This document shows positions 1 to 7,498 of a stretch of 64,000 nt of DNA, in pieces. Origin of the DNA: Tenericutes bacterium ADurb.BinA124 (lineage in GTDB: Bacteria; Bacillota_I; Bacilli_A; ML615J-28; CAG-698). The stretch is taken from positions 62,001 through 126,000 of the forward strand of contig MVZM01000001.1 in assembly GCA_002068415.1 (NCBI GenBank), read 5' to 3'. The position numbers were made by a program, and so were the translations under genes. The notes beneath the pieces were generated by a model, which saw only the letters and a program-made list of their open reading frames with translations, was not told where the DNA came from and searched no databases. Position 1 is the stretch's first letter; each line of letters begins with the position of its first letter.

Positions 1-14
1 TATTTGGAGGAACT

Positions 15-191
15 ATGACATTAGCAGAGTTAATCGAAGTTTTGGATTGTGGCTATCGGGTGCAGAACAGCAAAACAAAAAAAGGTATCCCTTTAAACAA
101 GGACACCGAATCAAGCAAGTATCAAATTACTAGTATTTATGCCAAACATGATGATTTAATAATCATCGAAGTAGAGGAGGGAGAATTATGA
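15..191 (+). CDS. Small phage protein, 58 aa, unknown function
   Basis: An ATG at 15 follows a GGAGG at 6-10 and opens a 58-codon frame that ends in TGA at 189-191. That stop overlaps the ATG of the ssb gene at 188. The product is soluble and mixed-charge, starting MTLAELIEVLDCGYRV and ending in an acidic stretch. The overlap and the good ribosome site argue for translation coupled to ssb in the early/replication module. I do not recognise the family. Confidence 0.6.
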   Translation: MTLAELIEVLDCGYRVQNSKTKKGIPLNKDTESSKYQITSIYAKHDDLIIIEVEEGEL

Positions 192-601
192 ACCTAGTAA
201 TCATCATAGGTAGAATTGTGAAAGACCCGGAACTCGTATTCATCAACGAGTTTAGGAAATGCGATTTCACTGTTGCAATTAACAGCTATTCATCTAAAAC
301 GGACAAAAAAGTTGATTTTATCGATTGCACAGTTTGGGGCAAGCAAGCGGAAAATTTCGCAAAATATATGCGTAAAGGTTCGCAGGTCGCGGTCAAGGGT
401 GCGCTATCAACCAATATTTACGAGACTAAGAACGGGGTCAAGGTCAAGCAAGTAAAAGTAAGCGTTGACCAGATAGAGTATATCGATAGCCCATCAAACA
501 GGACCAAAGACCACGAGCACTACGAGCAACCGGAAGCGCCGGAACAACAACCAACGACGCCGTATAGTTTTATGCCTAGCAATGACGAATTACCGTTTTA
601 G
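188..601 (+). CDS. ssb: Single-stranded DNA-binding protein
   Basis: The 137-residue product has the bacterial SSB layout. An OB-fold covers roughly residues 1-100, starting MNLVIIIGRIVKDPEL and containing the CTVWGKQAENFAKY segment typical of the family. A proline/glutamine-rich linker follows, then an acidic C-terminal tip ending DELPF, which in SSBs recruits partner repair and replication proteins. It binds single-stranded DNA as a tetramer during phage replication. The length is shorter than most host SSBs (about 160-180) but usual for phage copies. A GGAGGGAG ribosome site lies just upstream. It is the only replication gene visible, marking the end of that module. Confidence 0.93.
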   Translation: MNLVIIIGRIVKDPELVFINEFRKCDFTVAINSYSSKTDKKVDFIDCTVWGKQAENFAKYMRKGSQVAVKGALSTNIYETKNGVKVKQVKVSVDQIEYIDSPSNRTKDHEHYEQPEAPEQQPTTPYSFMPSNDELPF

Positions 602-620
602 GTATTAGTGGTAATTTAAT

Positions 621-743
621 ATGACTGAAAAGGAAGAATTGGTTTACCAAAAGCTTAAGGACATCCTTAAAAAGTTATCAAAGAAAGAGGGGGTAAAAGT
701 TATTGATGAATCAACAAACAAACCTAAACAATATACAAGATAA
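621..743 (+). CDS. Very small lysine-rich phage ORF, 40 aa
   Basis: ATG at 621 opens a 40-codon frame ending TAA at 741-743. The product is charged and helical in appearance (MTEKEELVYQKLKDILKKL), with no recognisable domain. Its 3' end overlaps the start of the next gene by about 40 bases in another frame. The ribosome site is poor. It may be a real leader or regulatory peptide coupled to the downstream regulator, or chance. Confidence 0.35.
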   Translation: MTEKEELVYQKLKDILKKLSKKEGVKVIDESTNKPKQYTR

Positions 744-1269
744 CAATATATATAATTTATATAATAATTTAGATGATAATAATCTAGATAATATTAATAT
801 ATATTATATATATAATAATTTAAGGGTTAATATAAATAAGTTATCTAAAGAATTAAAAGAAACAGATAAAGCGCTTATTAAGTTAATCCAGGATGGTGGG
901 CCAAAGCCGGTTAAAGCACAAGCGTTTGAACCAACAGGAATAAGGGGTTCCGCAAAAATCACACCGGAAAGAATTTATTTCCAAGCCATAACGGACTTAA
1001 TGCAGCGCATAGCTAATATTGAACTTCAGTTACAGTTAGAAAAAAACAAACTGAAGGATCTAATTGATCTTATTAATCAAGCTTCGGCAAGAGACCGGAA
1101 AAACCTAGAATTACAAGTTTTTATCGAGTGTCACATCAAGCATGAGAGTCTTTACAATCTATCCAAAAGGCTATACCGGACCAACGAGGGCGGGAAGAAG
1201 GTTTTTTATAATTACGGATATTTAAGGCAAATTAATATGGCAATTTTAAAGAAAATGCAAAAAAAGTGA
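703..1269 (+). CDS. Putative phage late-gene regulator (ArpU/RinA/DUF1492-like)
   Basis: The protein has 188 residues if started at TTG 703, or 187 from ATG 706. An AGAGGGGG ribosome site lies at 686-693, and its spacing suits TTG slightly better. Residues 1-45 are low-complexity Asn/Tyr/Ile/Asp encoded by nearly pure A/T DNA. Residues 45-120 form a charged coiled-coil-like helix. The C-terminal 60 residues look like a sigma-70 region-4-style helical end. Small proteins of this build just before the terminase genes are late transcription activators in Gram-positive phages. The call rests on position, size and overall build rather than a diagnostic motif. The twin repeats just downstream at 1283-1313 would be its natural target. 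Confidence 0.45.
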   Translation: MMNQQTNLNNIQDNNIYNLYNNLDDNNLDNINIYYIYNNLRVNINKLSKELKETDKALIKLIQDGGPKPVKAQAFEPTGIRGSAKITPERIYFQAITDLMQRIANIELQLQLEKNKLKDLIDLINQASARDRKNLELQVFIECHIKHESLYNLSKRLYRTNEGGKKVFYNYGYLRQINMAILKKMQKK

Positions 1270-1282
1270 AACAAAATTTGCA

Positions 1283-1335
1283 AAATCTAACAATTTGCTA
1301 TTGAAATCTAACAGCGGGTTGTGATATGGTATAAA
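1283..1335 (+). promoter_or_regulatory. Candidate late promoter with twin activator repeats
   Basis: The 10-mer AAATCTAACA occurs at 1283-1292 and again at 1304-1313, exactly 21 bases (two helical turns) apart. A TATAAA at 1330-1335 is preceded by TGG, giving an extended -10 element. The second repeat occupies the place where a -35 box would sit, and no good -35 hexamer is present. This is the arrangement expected of an activator-dependent late promoter driving the terminase and head genes. The role is inferred. Confidence 0.5.
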
Positions 1336-1341
1336 ATGTAG

Positions 1342-1463
1342 ATTACTATGCTTAGTAGTTTACGCTTTCCTTCTTATCTACCCCATACAGCCACTAAGTA
1401 GCCTCCACTACTATGTGGCCCTCCTAAACATTCAATATATAACTTTAGTATTTGTATCTAATT
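1342..1463 (+). promoter_or_regulatory. Structured untranslated leader of the late operon
   Basis: No convincing gene lies between 1270 and 1605. If transcription starts near 1342, the leader can form a small hairpin at 1344-1357 (TACTA/TAGTA). A larger one spans 1390-1419 (GCCAC/GTGGC outer stem, GTAG/CTAC inner stem, loop of six). ACTAAG at 1393-1398 can alternatively pair with CTTAGT at 1351-1356, so two folds compete. The terminator at 1464-1505 follows, and the rest to 1605 is almost only A and T. The layout suggests attenuation or antitermination, which is inferred. Confidence 0.4.
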
Positions 1464-1505
1464 AAGTAGTTAATATAATATATATATATTATTAACTACT
1501 TTTTT
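1464..1505 (+). terminator. Intrinsic terminator within late leader
   Basis: A perfect 12-bp inverted repeat (1464-1475 with 1490-1501, AAGTAGTTAATA arm) encloses an alternating AT loop and is followed by a T run. It separates the regulator gene and candidate late promoter from the terminase genes. Confidence 0.65.
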
Positions 1506-1605
1506 ATTTATAATTATATATATAATAATATTTATGGTTATATATTTATAATATAATATATATATAGTATAATAATAAATAGACTAGAGAGGATTATTAA
1601 ACATT

Positions 1606-1896
1606 ATGAAAAATCAAATTGCAAAACTATTGGACATTACTATCGATGGCGGAAAGTCTTATTATGTTGCTGGAGTTTACACATCTGAGTATCATGTTAA
1701 AAAGGCAGTAATGAAGTTCATTGATGACTACAACAAAACTCGTGATGTTAAAAAGGGTGATGTTGAGTATCATTACAGTGATGAGCTTTGGGTAGGTGTT
1801 GATGAGAATACTTTGGTTCTTCCTTTTGGCCCTGGAGCAGAATATCGTATTCGGCAAATAAAGATGAATAAACCTTTTTTTATACAAAAAGGATGA
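1606..1896 (+). CDS. Phage protein of unknown function, 96 aa
   Basis: This 96-residue acidic/basic mixed protein (MKNQIAKLLDITIDGG at the start) has no signal peptide, membrane segment or motif that I recognise. A weak GAGAGG site lies about 12 bases before the ATG. It is the first gene after the AT-rich leader and sits six bases before the small terminase gene, so it is presumably the first gene of the packaging operon. Small genes here in other phages encode HNH nucleases or regulators, but no HNH motif is visible. Confidence 0.6.
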   Translation: MKNQIAKLLDITIDGGKSYYVAGVYTSEYHVKKAVMKFIDDYNKTRDVKKGDVEYHYSDELWVGVDENTLVLPFGPGAEYRIRQIKMNKPFFIQKG

Positions 1897-1902
1897 TGGA
1901 TT

Positions 1903-2388
1903 ATGGGAAGACCTGGAAGCCAAATCCCAGAAACCAAGAGGAAAGAAATTGCCCTTCATTACTCGACTACTAATAACCAACAGCAAACAGCAACTCATTT
2001 TGGGATAGCAGTTTCAACAGTCCGGAAGATAATCAAGGAAAATCGGAAGTTACTCGACACCATCAATAATAAAAAAAAGAAGACGGTTGAAAGTTTTATC
2101 AAAGCGATGTCCGAAGACGCGGAAAAAGCGCTTGATGTTGCGAATTTATATTTCGACGAATTAGCAAGGCCAAGCAAGGTTAAAACAACAAGTCCGAGAG
2201 ATGCAGCTGTCGTTTATGGTGTAATAGTTGATAAACAAGTCAAGATTGAAGAAATCCGGTTGAGGAAGATGGAAATTGATTTAAAGAAAAAAGAGATCGC
2301 CGCAATGGAAAAAGGGGTAACGATTAACATTGCTCCTAGTTTAAGCAGTTTTGCAAACAATCCTCCAACAAAAGAAGGAGAGGGTTAA
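1903..2388 (+). CDS. Phage terminase small subunit
   Basis: The product is 161 aa. Residues 10-50 contain a helix-turn-helix (TATHFGIAVSTVRKIIKE) of the kind used by small terminases to bind the packaging site. A long charged helix (residues 60-135) for oligomerisation and a flexible tail follow. Small terminase recognises phage DNA and hands it to the large subunit. The gene ends three bases before the large terminase start, which supports the assignment. The length is within the usual 140-200 range. The proline- and threonine-rich C-terminus is probably disordered. Confidence 0.8.
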   Translation: MGRPGSQIPETKRKEIALHYSTTNNQQQTATHFGIAVSTVRKIIKENRKLLDTINNKKKKTVESFIKAMSEDAEKALDVANLYFDELARPSKVKTTSPRDAAVVYGVIVDKQVKIEEIRLRKMEIDLKKKEIAAMEKGVTINIAPSLSSFANNPPTKEGEG

Positions 2389-2391
2389 AAA

Positions 2392-3750
2392 ATGAATTTT
2401 CAAGTTGTGCCTTTAGTTCCCGTTCCATTTCACGCAATATACTCGACCAACCAAGAAAATGGTTTTACTGGGCATGGTGAATATGTATCCGATTCGGGGC
2501 GAATATCCGGCAAGACAACAGCAATCGGTGAATATTGCTTCACGCGATTGATGAGCCAAAAAGGAGCGAACGTTGTTGTATGTCGAGCAGAAGAAAACGA
2601 CATTCGATTAACAGTATTCTCGTTCTTTCAAAAATGCATTTCCAAGTTTAAGATGGAAAAGTTTTTCAAGGTGACTTATTCGCCTTTCGAAGTTAAGTTT
2701 TTGCCTTTCGGTAACCGAGTCATTTTTATGGCAATCAATGGCGATATTAACAGAACTAAAGGTTTTGAATTTACACGAGAAGTTGATTATATCGATTGTG
2801 TATGGTTTGAGGAAATCAACGAATGTGATAGCCCCGAATTTGTTGACGCAGCAAGGTTAACCTTTTTGCGATTCTTTCAAAATTGTTCAAAGGTTTTTTA
2901 TGTTTACAATCCGCCCGAAGGCAGAATGCACTGGGCAAATTCATATTTCCCAGACATGTACAAACGCGGTCTTGCAAGACGGCTTTATTCAACGTGGGAA
3001 GATATCAGAGGTCTATTAAACCAAGCGAGCATCCAAAAAATCGAAGATGACAAAGTAAAGGACTATGATTATTATCGGTATTGGTATTTAGGTCATATAA
3101 TCAGTCTTAAAGGGCTAGTTTTTAAACAGTTTACACGTGAACGTAACACTGTTAAAAATCTTGATAAAGAGGCGATTGTTTCCTGGATCTCTTGGTTGAT
3201 TATCTCCGGAGACGGTGCAATCAAAAACGATGCAACTTGCTTTGGAGCTTTGGCGGTGCTAAACACTGGTGCTATCCTAGTTCTGGATAGTTACTATTAC
3301 GACCCGCTTGTAGAAAACGCACAGTTAGCTGATACGGAACAGGCAAGGCGGATTTGTAAGTGGTTTGTGAATTTCTTTAAGAAATATCCGGGCATCGAAC
3401 GGAAAAGGATTGTCGGAACTGTTGATAATGCCAATTATAACTTGTTATGTGTCTTACAAGGCACAGAAGAGATGGGGTATTTTAAATGGATCCCCGCAAC
3501 GGATAAGTCCATTTTAAGAGATACGCACAGGCTTCAAAACTTATTCCATGAAGGTTTGATAATCATTAACGATGATCCATCAACACATAATAATCACGGG
3601 ATAGACGAAATAGAAAGCTATGTTTACGACGAAAAAACACAAGAAATTAAGAAAAATCAAAAGGATCATTATATCGATATGCTGAAATACGGGTCATTCA
3701 TTTACTCGAACCCGTATGCGTTCAGTATTATGATGGAAAGGAATAAGTAA
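2392..3750 (+). CDS. Phage terminase large subunit (packaging ATPase/nuclease)
   Basis: The 452-residue protein has a Walker A-like motif DSGRISGKTT with lysine near residue 41. A Walker B/catalytic pair WFEEINE lies around residue 140. The C-terminal RNase H-like nuclease half carries acidic residues in ISGDGAIKNDA (about residue 273) and in TVDNAN. It pumps DNA into the prohead and cuts it at initiation and headful. The length matches the PBSX/SPP1-type family. The stop codon overlaps the portal ATG at 3750, so the two are translationally coupled. Confidence 0.93.
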   Translation: MNFQVVPLVPVPFHAIYSTNQENGFTGHGEYVSDSGRISGKTTAIGEYCFTRLMSQKGANVVVCRAEENDIRLTVFSFFQKCISKFKMEKFFKVTYSPFEVKFLPFGNRVIFMAINGDINRTKGFEFTREVDYIDCVWFEEINECDSPEFVDAARLTFLRFFQNCSKVFYVYNPPEGRMHWANSYFPDMYKRGLARRLYSTWEDIRGLLNQASIQKIEDDKVKDYDYYRYWYLGHIISLKGLVFKQFTRERNTVKNLDKEAIVSWISWLIISGDGAIKNDATCFGALAVLNTGAILVLDSYYYDPLVENAQLADTEQARRICKWFVNFFKKYPGIERKRIVGTVDNANYNLLCVLQGTEEMGYFKWIPATDKSILRDTHRLQNLFHEGLIIINDDPSTHNNHGIDEIESYVYDEKTQEIKKNQKDHYIDMLKYGSFIYSNPYAFSIMMERNK

Positions 3751-5375
3751 TGGCAACACTAGACGAAACAGTCCAACAACAGTTACCGGCCTTAGGGTTT
3801 CAGAACCTAAGCCCACTTTCAGAAGATGTTTCAAGTTTATATAGACCGTTTTGTAGCGAAGCATTTAGGAATTACGACGAATTATATTTAGACAATGGCT
3901 TTTTTCTGTTTGCTCCAGAAATGTACCGAGTGTATTTGTGGAAAGTTGTTCGTCGCAATATGTGGTGGTGGCGTGGGTTTGTTCCTGGTATTCACGATAA
4001 AGGGGTTTTGCCATCGAAGTTAGGTAGCCGGATTTGCAAACGAATCGGCGAGTTAATCATGCTAGGTGGGTTTAGGGTTGAGGGGTTTGATGTCGGCGAA
4101 AAGTTTTTAGAAACATTTATCGATAATAGCCAGGTAAGACTTAAGTTGACAAAACATTTACCTAGACTAAACGCCATTGGCAACATGCTTGCAAAACTTG
4201 ATTTTAAAGCCGATAACAAAATTGGGATGAATTTTGTATCCGGCAACAAGTATTTTGCAATCGTAGATGAGGACCAAGTTGTGCATCAATTTAGAGCGTT
4301 GATCGAATATATCGGTCCGGAACCGGTTAATGATGTTAACCTATCAACTAAACAAGAAGAAGGATATTTCCTTTGCGAGGAACGCAAGCTTGAGGGGACA
4401 AAAGCATATCAGCGTTATGCTTTGTATAAAGCGCCGGCTTCGATGACAACGGCTGCATTTATGAATTACAAAGAAGCAAGAGGAGTCCCCAAAAGAATCC
4501 AATCACGAGTTGAGAAAGTCCTTGGCGATTGTAAACTAGGGGAAGTGTATTTATTGCCGTTCAAAAACTACATCGGCGCTGAGGTGATCCTTAACTCTTC
4601 TGTTGTTACAGGTATTGATTTCAATGGTTTTTCTGATAGCACGCTTGCTGATTGTCATACACAATTATTTCAGTATGATATTACAAACACCCAAAAAGAA
4701 GGCAATAAATATTTTGCACAAACTGGAGTTTTAATTCCGGACAATATGATCCCGCCCGAGATTACTAACAACCCGAGCGGTAATGCGCAACAAAAGTTTT
4801 TACAAAATCAACAAACGCTCGATGGGAGGATTTATAAAAAAGTTCCATATCTCGACAGCAAACAACAACAACATCCGGAGTTCTTTCAAGCTCAGAATCA
4901 ATCCTCAATTTATAACGAGGACTTAAAAGAAATTGAAGCAACTATAGCTACAATGTGCGGATTAACTCCCACAGCTTTAGCTGGTAATCTGATGGCCAAC
5001 GGTGATAGAACAGCAACGGAAGTATTAAACAATGACGATATTACAAGAGCAACCATTGAACAAAAACGTGATTTAATCCGTGAACCAATGACGAGGTTAT
5101 TCAAAGAAGTTTTAAAATACTATGAGATCTACAACGATGGTTCGGTAGAAGACATTGAAATGGTGTTTAACTCAAGTGTTATGGGGAATCCGGAACGAGA
5201 AACGAACGACATCACCGCCCAAATCAATGGTGGGATTATGTCGAGAAAAACCGGTATTGCTAGAAAGAACCGCAGCTATTCCAAGAAAGAAGTTGAAGAA
5301 GAATTGAAACAAATTGAAGAAGAAGCTGAGAAAAAGTTGCAAATCGGAACTGATGGATTATGGAACGGTATTTAA
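3750..5375 (+). CDS. Phage portal protein
   Basis: The 541-residue protein directly follows the large terminase and precedes the minor capsid gene, the classical portal position. Its length and order fit the SPP1 gp6-type portal family. The C-terminal region contains the conserved-looking stretch GNLMANGDRTATEVLNNDD (about residues 415-435), followed by a long stem-like helix. It ends in a Glu/Lys-rich coiled coil (residues 505-535), as expected for the clip/crown region. Twelve copies would form the DNA entry pore and dock terminase and connectors. Its 3' end overlaps the next gene by 16 bases. Confidence 0.88.
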   Translation: MATLDETVQQQLPALGFQNLSPLSEDVSSLYRPFCSEAFRNYDELYLDNGFFLFAPEMYRVYLWKVVRRNMWWWRGFVPGIHDKGVLPSKLGSRICKRIGELIMLGGFRVEGFDVGEKFLETFIDNSQVRLKLTKHLPRLNAIGNMLAKLDFKADNKIGMNFVSGNKYFAIVDEDQVVHQFRALIEYIGPEPVNDVNLSTKQEEGYFLCEERKLEGTKAYQRYALYKAPASMTTAAFMNYKEARGVPKRIQSRVEKVLGDCKLGEVYLLPFKNYIGAEVILNSSVVTGIDFNGFSDSTLADCHTQLFQYDITNTQKEGNKYFAQTGVLIPDNMIPPEITNNPSGNAQQKFLQNQQTLDGRIYKKVPYLDSKQQQHPEFFQAQNQSSIYNEDLKEIEATIATMCGLTPTALAGNLMANGDRTATEVLNNDDITRATIEQKRDLIREPMTRLFKEVLKYYEIYNDGSVEDIEMVFNSSVMGNPERETNDITAQINGGIMSRKTGIARKNRSYSKKEVEEELKQIEEEAEKKLQIGTDGLWNGI

Positions 5376-6850
5376 AGATTTCTGAAGCAGTTGAAAAAAG
5401 CCAAGAACTAAAAGAAACTTTAACTTTAATCCAGGACGCAGAAACGAGAATAAAAAGTATAGTTTTTCATTCTTTTTTGACTTCTGACAATGGTGTGGAA
5501 GTTATCATTCTACGGATTATTGATGAAGCTATTAATAAACTCCCGGACAGCGAAGACAAGGAACATTACAAAAACGACTTGCTTGCTAATGCGAATCACT
5601 GGCTGATGATTGCGAGAATTGGGAATATCAAGGCGCAAGAACTTAGAATGCCAACAATTAAAATAGAGTTACGAGATAATGGAACAATAAACGAATGGGC
5701 TTACAAGCAGTTTTCTACAATGTTCGAAAAGGGTCAACCACGCCAAGCAGATTATAGTTCTGAAGTATTACGATTAACTAAAACGATGTTAAACGGCATA
5801 GTGAATGACCCTCTTAAAGCTTTTACGGTTAATTATGAAGGCTTAGTCATGAAAACCAATATAAGCATTCGAGCGGCGGCTGAAAGAAGAATTCGTGATA
5901 AAATCCATCAAGAAGACATCAATGCGATCAACAAAGAAAATCCTTTAGTTTGGATTTCATCTCATGCGGATTGCTCCGAAAGATGCGAGCCTTGGCAAGG
6001 TCGTTTATACTCAACCGACGGTACAAGTGGCGAAATTGAAGGGCATAAGTTCATCCCCATTGAAGTGGCGACTAATTCAAATATGATTATAACTAGCTTA
6101 GGAAAGCAATGGAATAATTCAGTTTTAGTCGGGTTTAATTGTAGACATTATACGATTCCGTTTGTTCCTGGAACAGTTCCGGTAATTCGCTATGATGAAA
6201 AAATTGTTGCACGTGAACGCGAGATAACCAAAACTATGCGCGAAATGGAACGGGAAATCATCAAAGAAAAGACCCGTCACAAACTTTTGGTTGAAGCAGA
6301 GAAAAATAATAATTTGAATTTGCCGAAGCACAGTATTACAAGGCTCATACGCGAAGCTGCAACCAAATATCGAACTTTAAGTGCCAAATATCAAAACTTT
6401 TGTAATTCCCGAGGTAGAGCATATCATACATGGCGAACACAGATATTAGTTGACAGGCAAGAAATTGTAAAAACTATTGAAGAAAAATTAATTTATATTG
6501 ACTCCAAATATCAAAGCATTTATAATGATAACGGGGAGTCTTTTATTGCAAAACCTTTTATAGACCAAAAAAAGCTGGACAAACATATTGAAAAGCATCT
6601 ACATGATTTTCCTGGATTGAAAGCGGAGAATTATGAGAAGTTTGCCATGAGTTTTTTATCTAGAAGAGTAGATGGTGAAGAATTATTAGGCTTTACAGAT
6701 AAAGAAGGCTCCAAATATAGATACGATAAAAAGAGGAATCTTTTTGCAACAGCAGACCCTGATGGGATTACAGAAACAATATTTAAACCAAGCAATGGAT
6801 TTTTATATTGGGAAAAGCAAATGGAGAAACATGGAAAAACAAAGAATTAA
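5360..6850 (+). CDS. Phage minor capsid protein (MuF/min_cap2-like) with toxin-like C-terminus
   Basis: The 496-residue protein follows portal, as SPP1 gp7/MuF-type head morphogenesis proteins do. A Cys/His-containing segment HADCSERCEPWQGRLYS (about residues 203-218) and the later NSRGRAYHTWRTQ stretch match Phage_min_cap2-type proteins. The last ~100 residues (about 395-496) look like a separate module. It has DKHIEKHLHDFPG, a helical part, then a strand-rich end with KYRYDKKRNLF, TETIFKP and LYWEKQ. This pattern resembles the small RNase-like toxin folds (barnase/EndoU/colicin D/RelE class) fused to phage head proteins. The toxin call is inference. The overlapping downstream gene may be its immunity gene. 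Confidence 0.8.
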   Translation: MERYLKISEAVEKSQELKETLTLIQDAETRIKSIVFHSFLTSDNGVEVIILRIIDEAINKLPDSEDKEHYKNDLLANANHWLMIARIGNIKAQELRMPTIKIELRDNGTINEWAYKQFSTMFEKGQPRQADYSSEVLRLTKTMLNGIVNDPLKAFTVNYEGLVMKTNISIRAAAERRIRDKIHQEDINAINKENPLVWISSHADCSERCEPWQGRLYSTDGTSGEIEGHKFIPIEVATNSNMIITSLGKQWNNSVLVGFNCRHYTIPFVPGTVPVIRYDEKIVAREREITKTMREMEREIIKEKTRHKLLVEAEKNNNLNLPKHSITRLIREAATKYRTLSAKYQNFCNSRGRAYHTWRTQILVDRQEIVKTIEEKLIYIDSKYQSIYNDNGESFIAKPFIDQKKLDKHIEKHLHDFPGLKAENYEKFAMSFLSRRVDGEELLGFTDKEGSKYRYDKKRNLFATADPDGITETIFKPSNGFLYWEKQMEKHGKTKN

Positions 6851-7046
6851 AGACGGAATGAAAGAATGTATGGTTTGTCATAATTTCACTTTGCCAAAAA
6901 AAAGCAAGTTCGAAATTTGTGAAATTTGTAAATGGCAAAACGATGAAGTTGCCCATGATAACCCCGATGAACCAAGCGGTGGACCAAACGAAATGAGCCT
7001 TAACGAAGCCCGTAAGGCTTGGCGTGAGGGACGACCTGTTAAATAA
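6831..7046 (+). CDS. CPCC-type cysteine-rich small protein, possible immunity protein
   Basis: Start ATG 6831 is chosen because it has a GGAG site and gives a 71-residue product matching the Cys-rich CPCC layout. That layout is an N-terminal CMVC pair, a CEIC pair after FE(I), a tryptophan and acidic residues, then GPNEMSLNEAR and a short tail. Two CxxC pairs suggest zinc binding. It overlaps the end of the minor capsid gene by 20 bases, which implies coupled synthesis. Short CPCC proteins are found next to polymorphic toxin genes, so an immunity role against the C-terminal module of the minor capsid protein is plausible but unproven. A longer upstream in-frame start (6744) lies inside the preceding gene and is less likely. 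Confidence 0.75.
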   Translation: MEKQRIKDGMKECMVCHNFTLPKKSKFEICEICKWQNDEVAHDNPDEPSGGPNEMSLNEARKAWREGRPVK

Positions 7047-7067
7047 TTAACAACATAATTAAGTCAT

Positions 7068-7094
7068 AAAGCACCTGTTAAAGGTGCTTTTCTT
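7068..7094 (+). terminator. Intrinsic terminator after CPCC gene
   Basis: AAAGCACCT at 7068-7076 pairs with AGGTGCTTT at 7082-7090 around a five-base loop, followed by TCTT. Confidence 0.75.
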
Positions 7095-7144
7095 ATGCCT
7101 AAAATTGGTTTAAATATCGCTCACAATGCAATAAATGTATTCAC

Positions 7145-7170
7145 AAGACCTATTTAATGGGTCTTTTTTT
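7145..7170 (+). terminator. Second intrinsic terminator before the Tad2-like gene
   Basis: AAGACC at 7145-7150 pairs with GGTCTT at 7160-7165, followed by a run of five more T. Two terminators in 100 bases isolate the next gene from readthrough of the head operon, yet no strong promoter is visible between them. A weak TTGGTT at 7105 with an AATAAA at 7130 is the only candidate. Confidence 0.7.
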
Positions 7171-7191
7171 ATACAGACTGGAGGTGAAAAA

Positions 7192-7482
7192 ATGACATTT
7201 AGCGAAGCTTTAGAAGCAGTAAAAAACGGGAAAGCCATTACACGAAAAGGATGGAACGGCAAAAATCAATTTGTCTTTATGACGCCAGGACGCACATTAG
7301 AACTGGGGAAGCATGACATTTGGACTAAACATGTCCAAGAGGTTGCAAGACAAAACGGCGGTAAGGTTGTAATTCAACCTTACTTGAATATTAAAACGGT
7401 AAAAAACGAAATCCAAATCGGGTGGCTAGCAACTCAAAGCGACATGTTAGCTAATGACTGGGAAATTGTTGAGACATTTTAA
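7192..7482 (+). CDS. Tad2-like anti-Thoeris protein (DUF2829 family)
   Basis: The 96-residue product shows the DUF2829 pattern from end to end: MTFSEALEAVKNGKAITRKG, W-N-G-K, an FMTPGRT segment, then WLATQSDMLANDWEIVE at the C-terminus. DUF2829 includes Tad2, a phage protein that sequesters the cyclic ADP-ribose signal made by Thoeris ThsB and so blocks that abortive defence. The start at 7192 has a GGAGGTGA site; an upstream in-frame ATG (7135) would lie across the terminator stem. It sits between minor capsid and scaffold genes, bracketed by terminators, like a moron. Anti-defence activity is inferred from the family; other DUF2829 members may act differently. Confidence 0.82.
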   Translation: MTFSEALEAVKNGKAITRKGWNGKNQFVFMTPGRTLELGKHDIWTKHVQEVARQNGGKVVIQPYLNIKTVKNEIQIGWLATQSDMLANDWEIVETF

Positions 7483-7498
7483 GACTGGAGGAATGAAA

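Noticed and set aside
6744-6830. Longer N-terminus for the CPCC protein
   Set aside because: It would lie fully inside the minor capsid gene and the 71-residue form already matches the family, with a ribosome site at its ATG.
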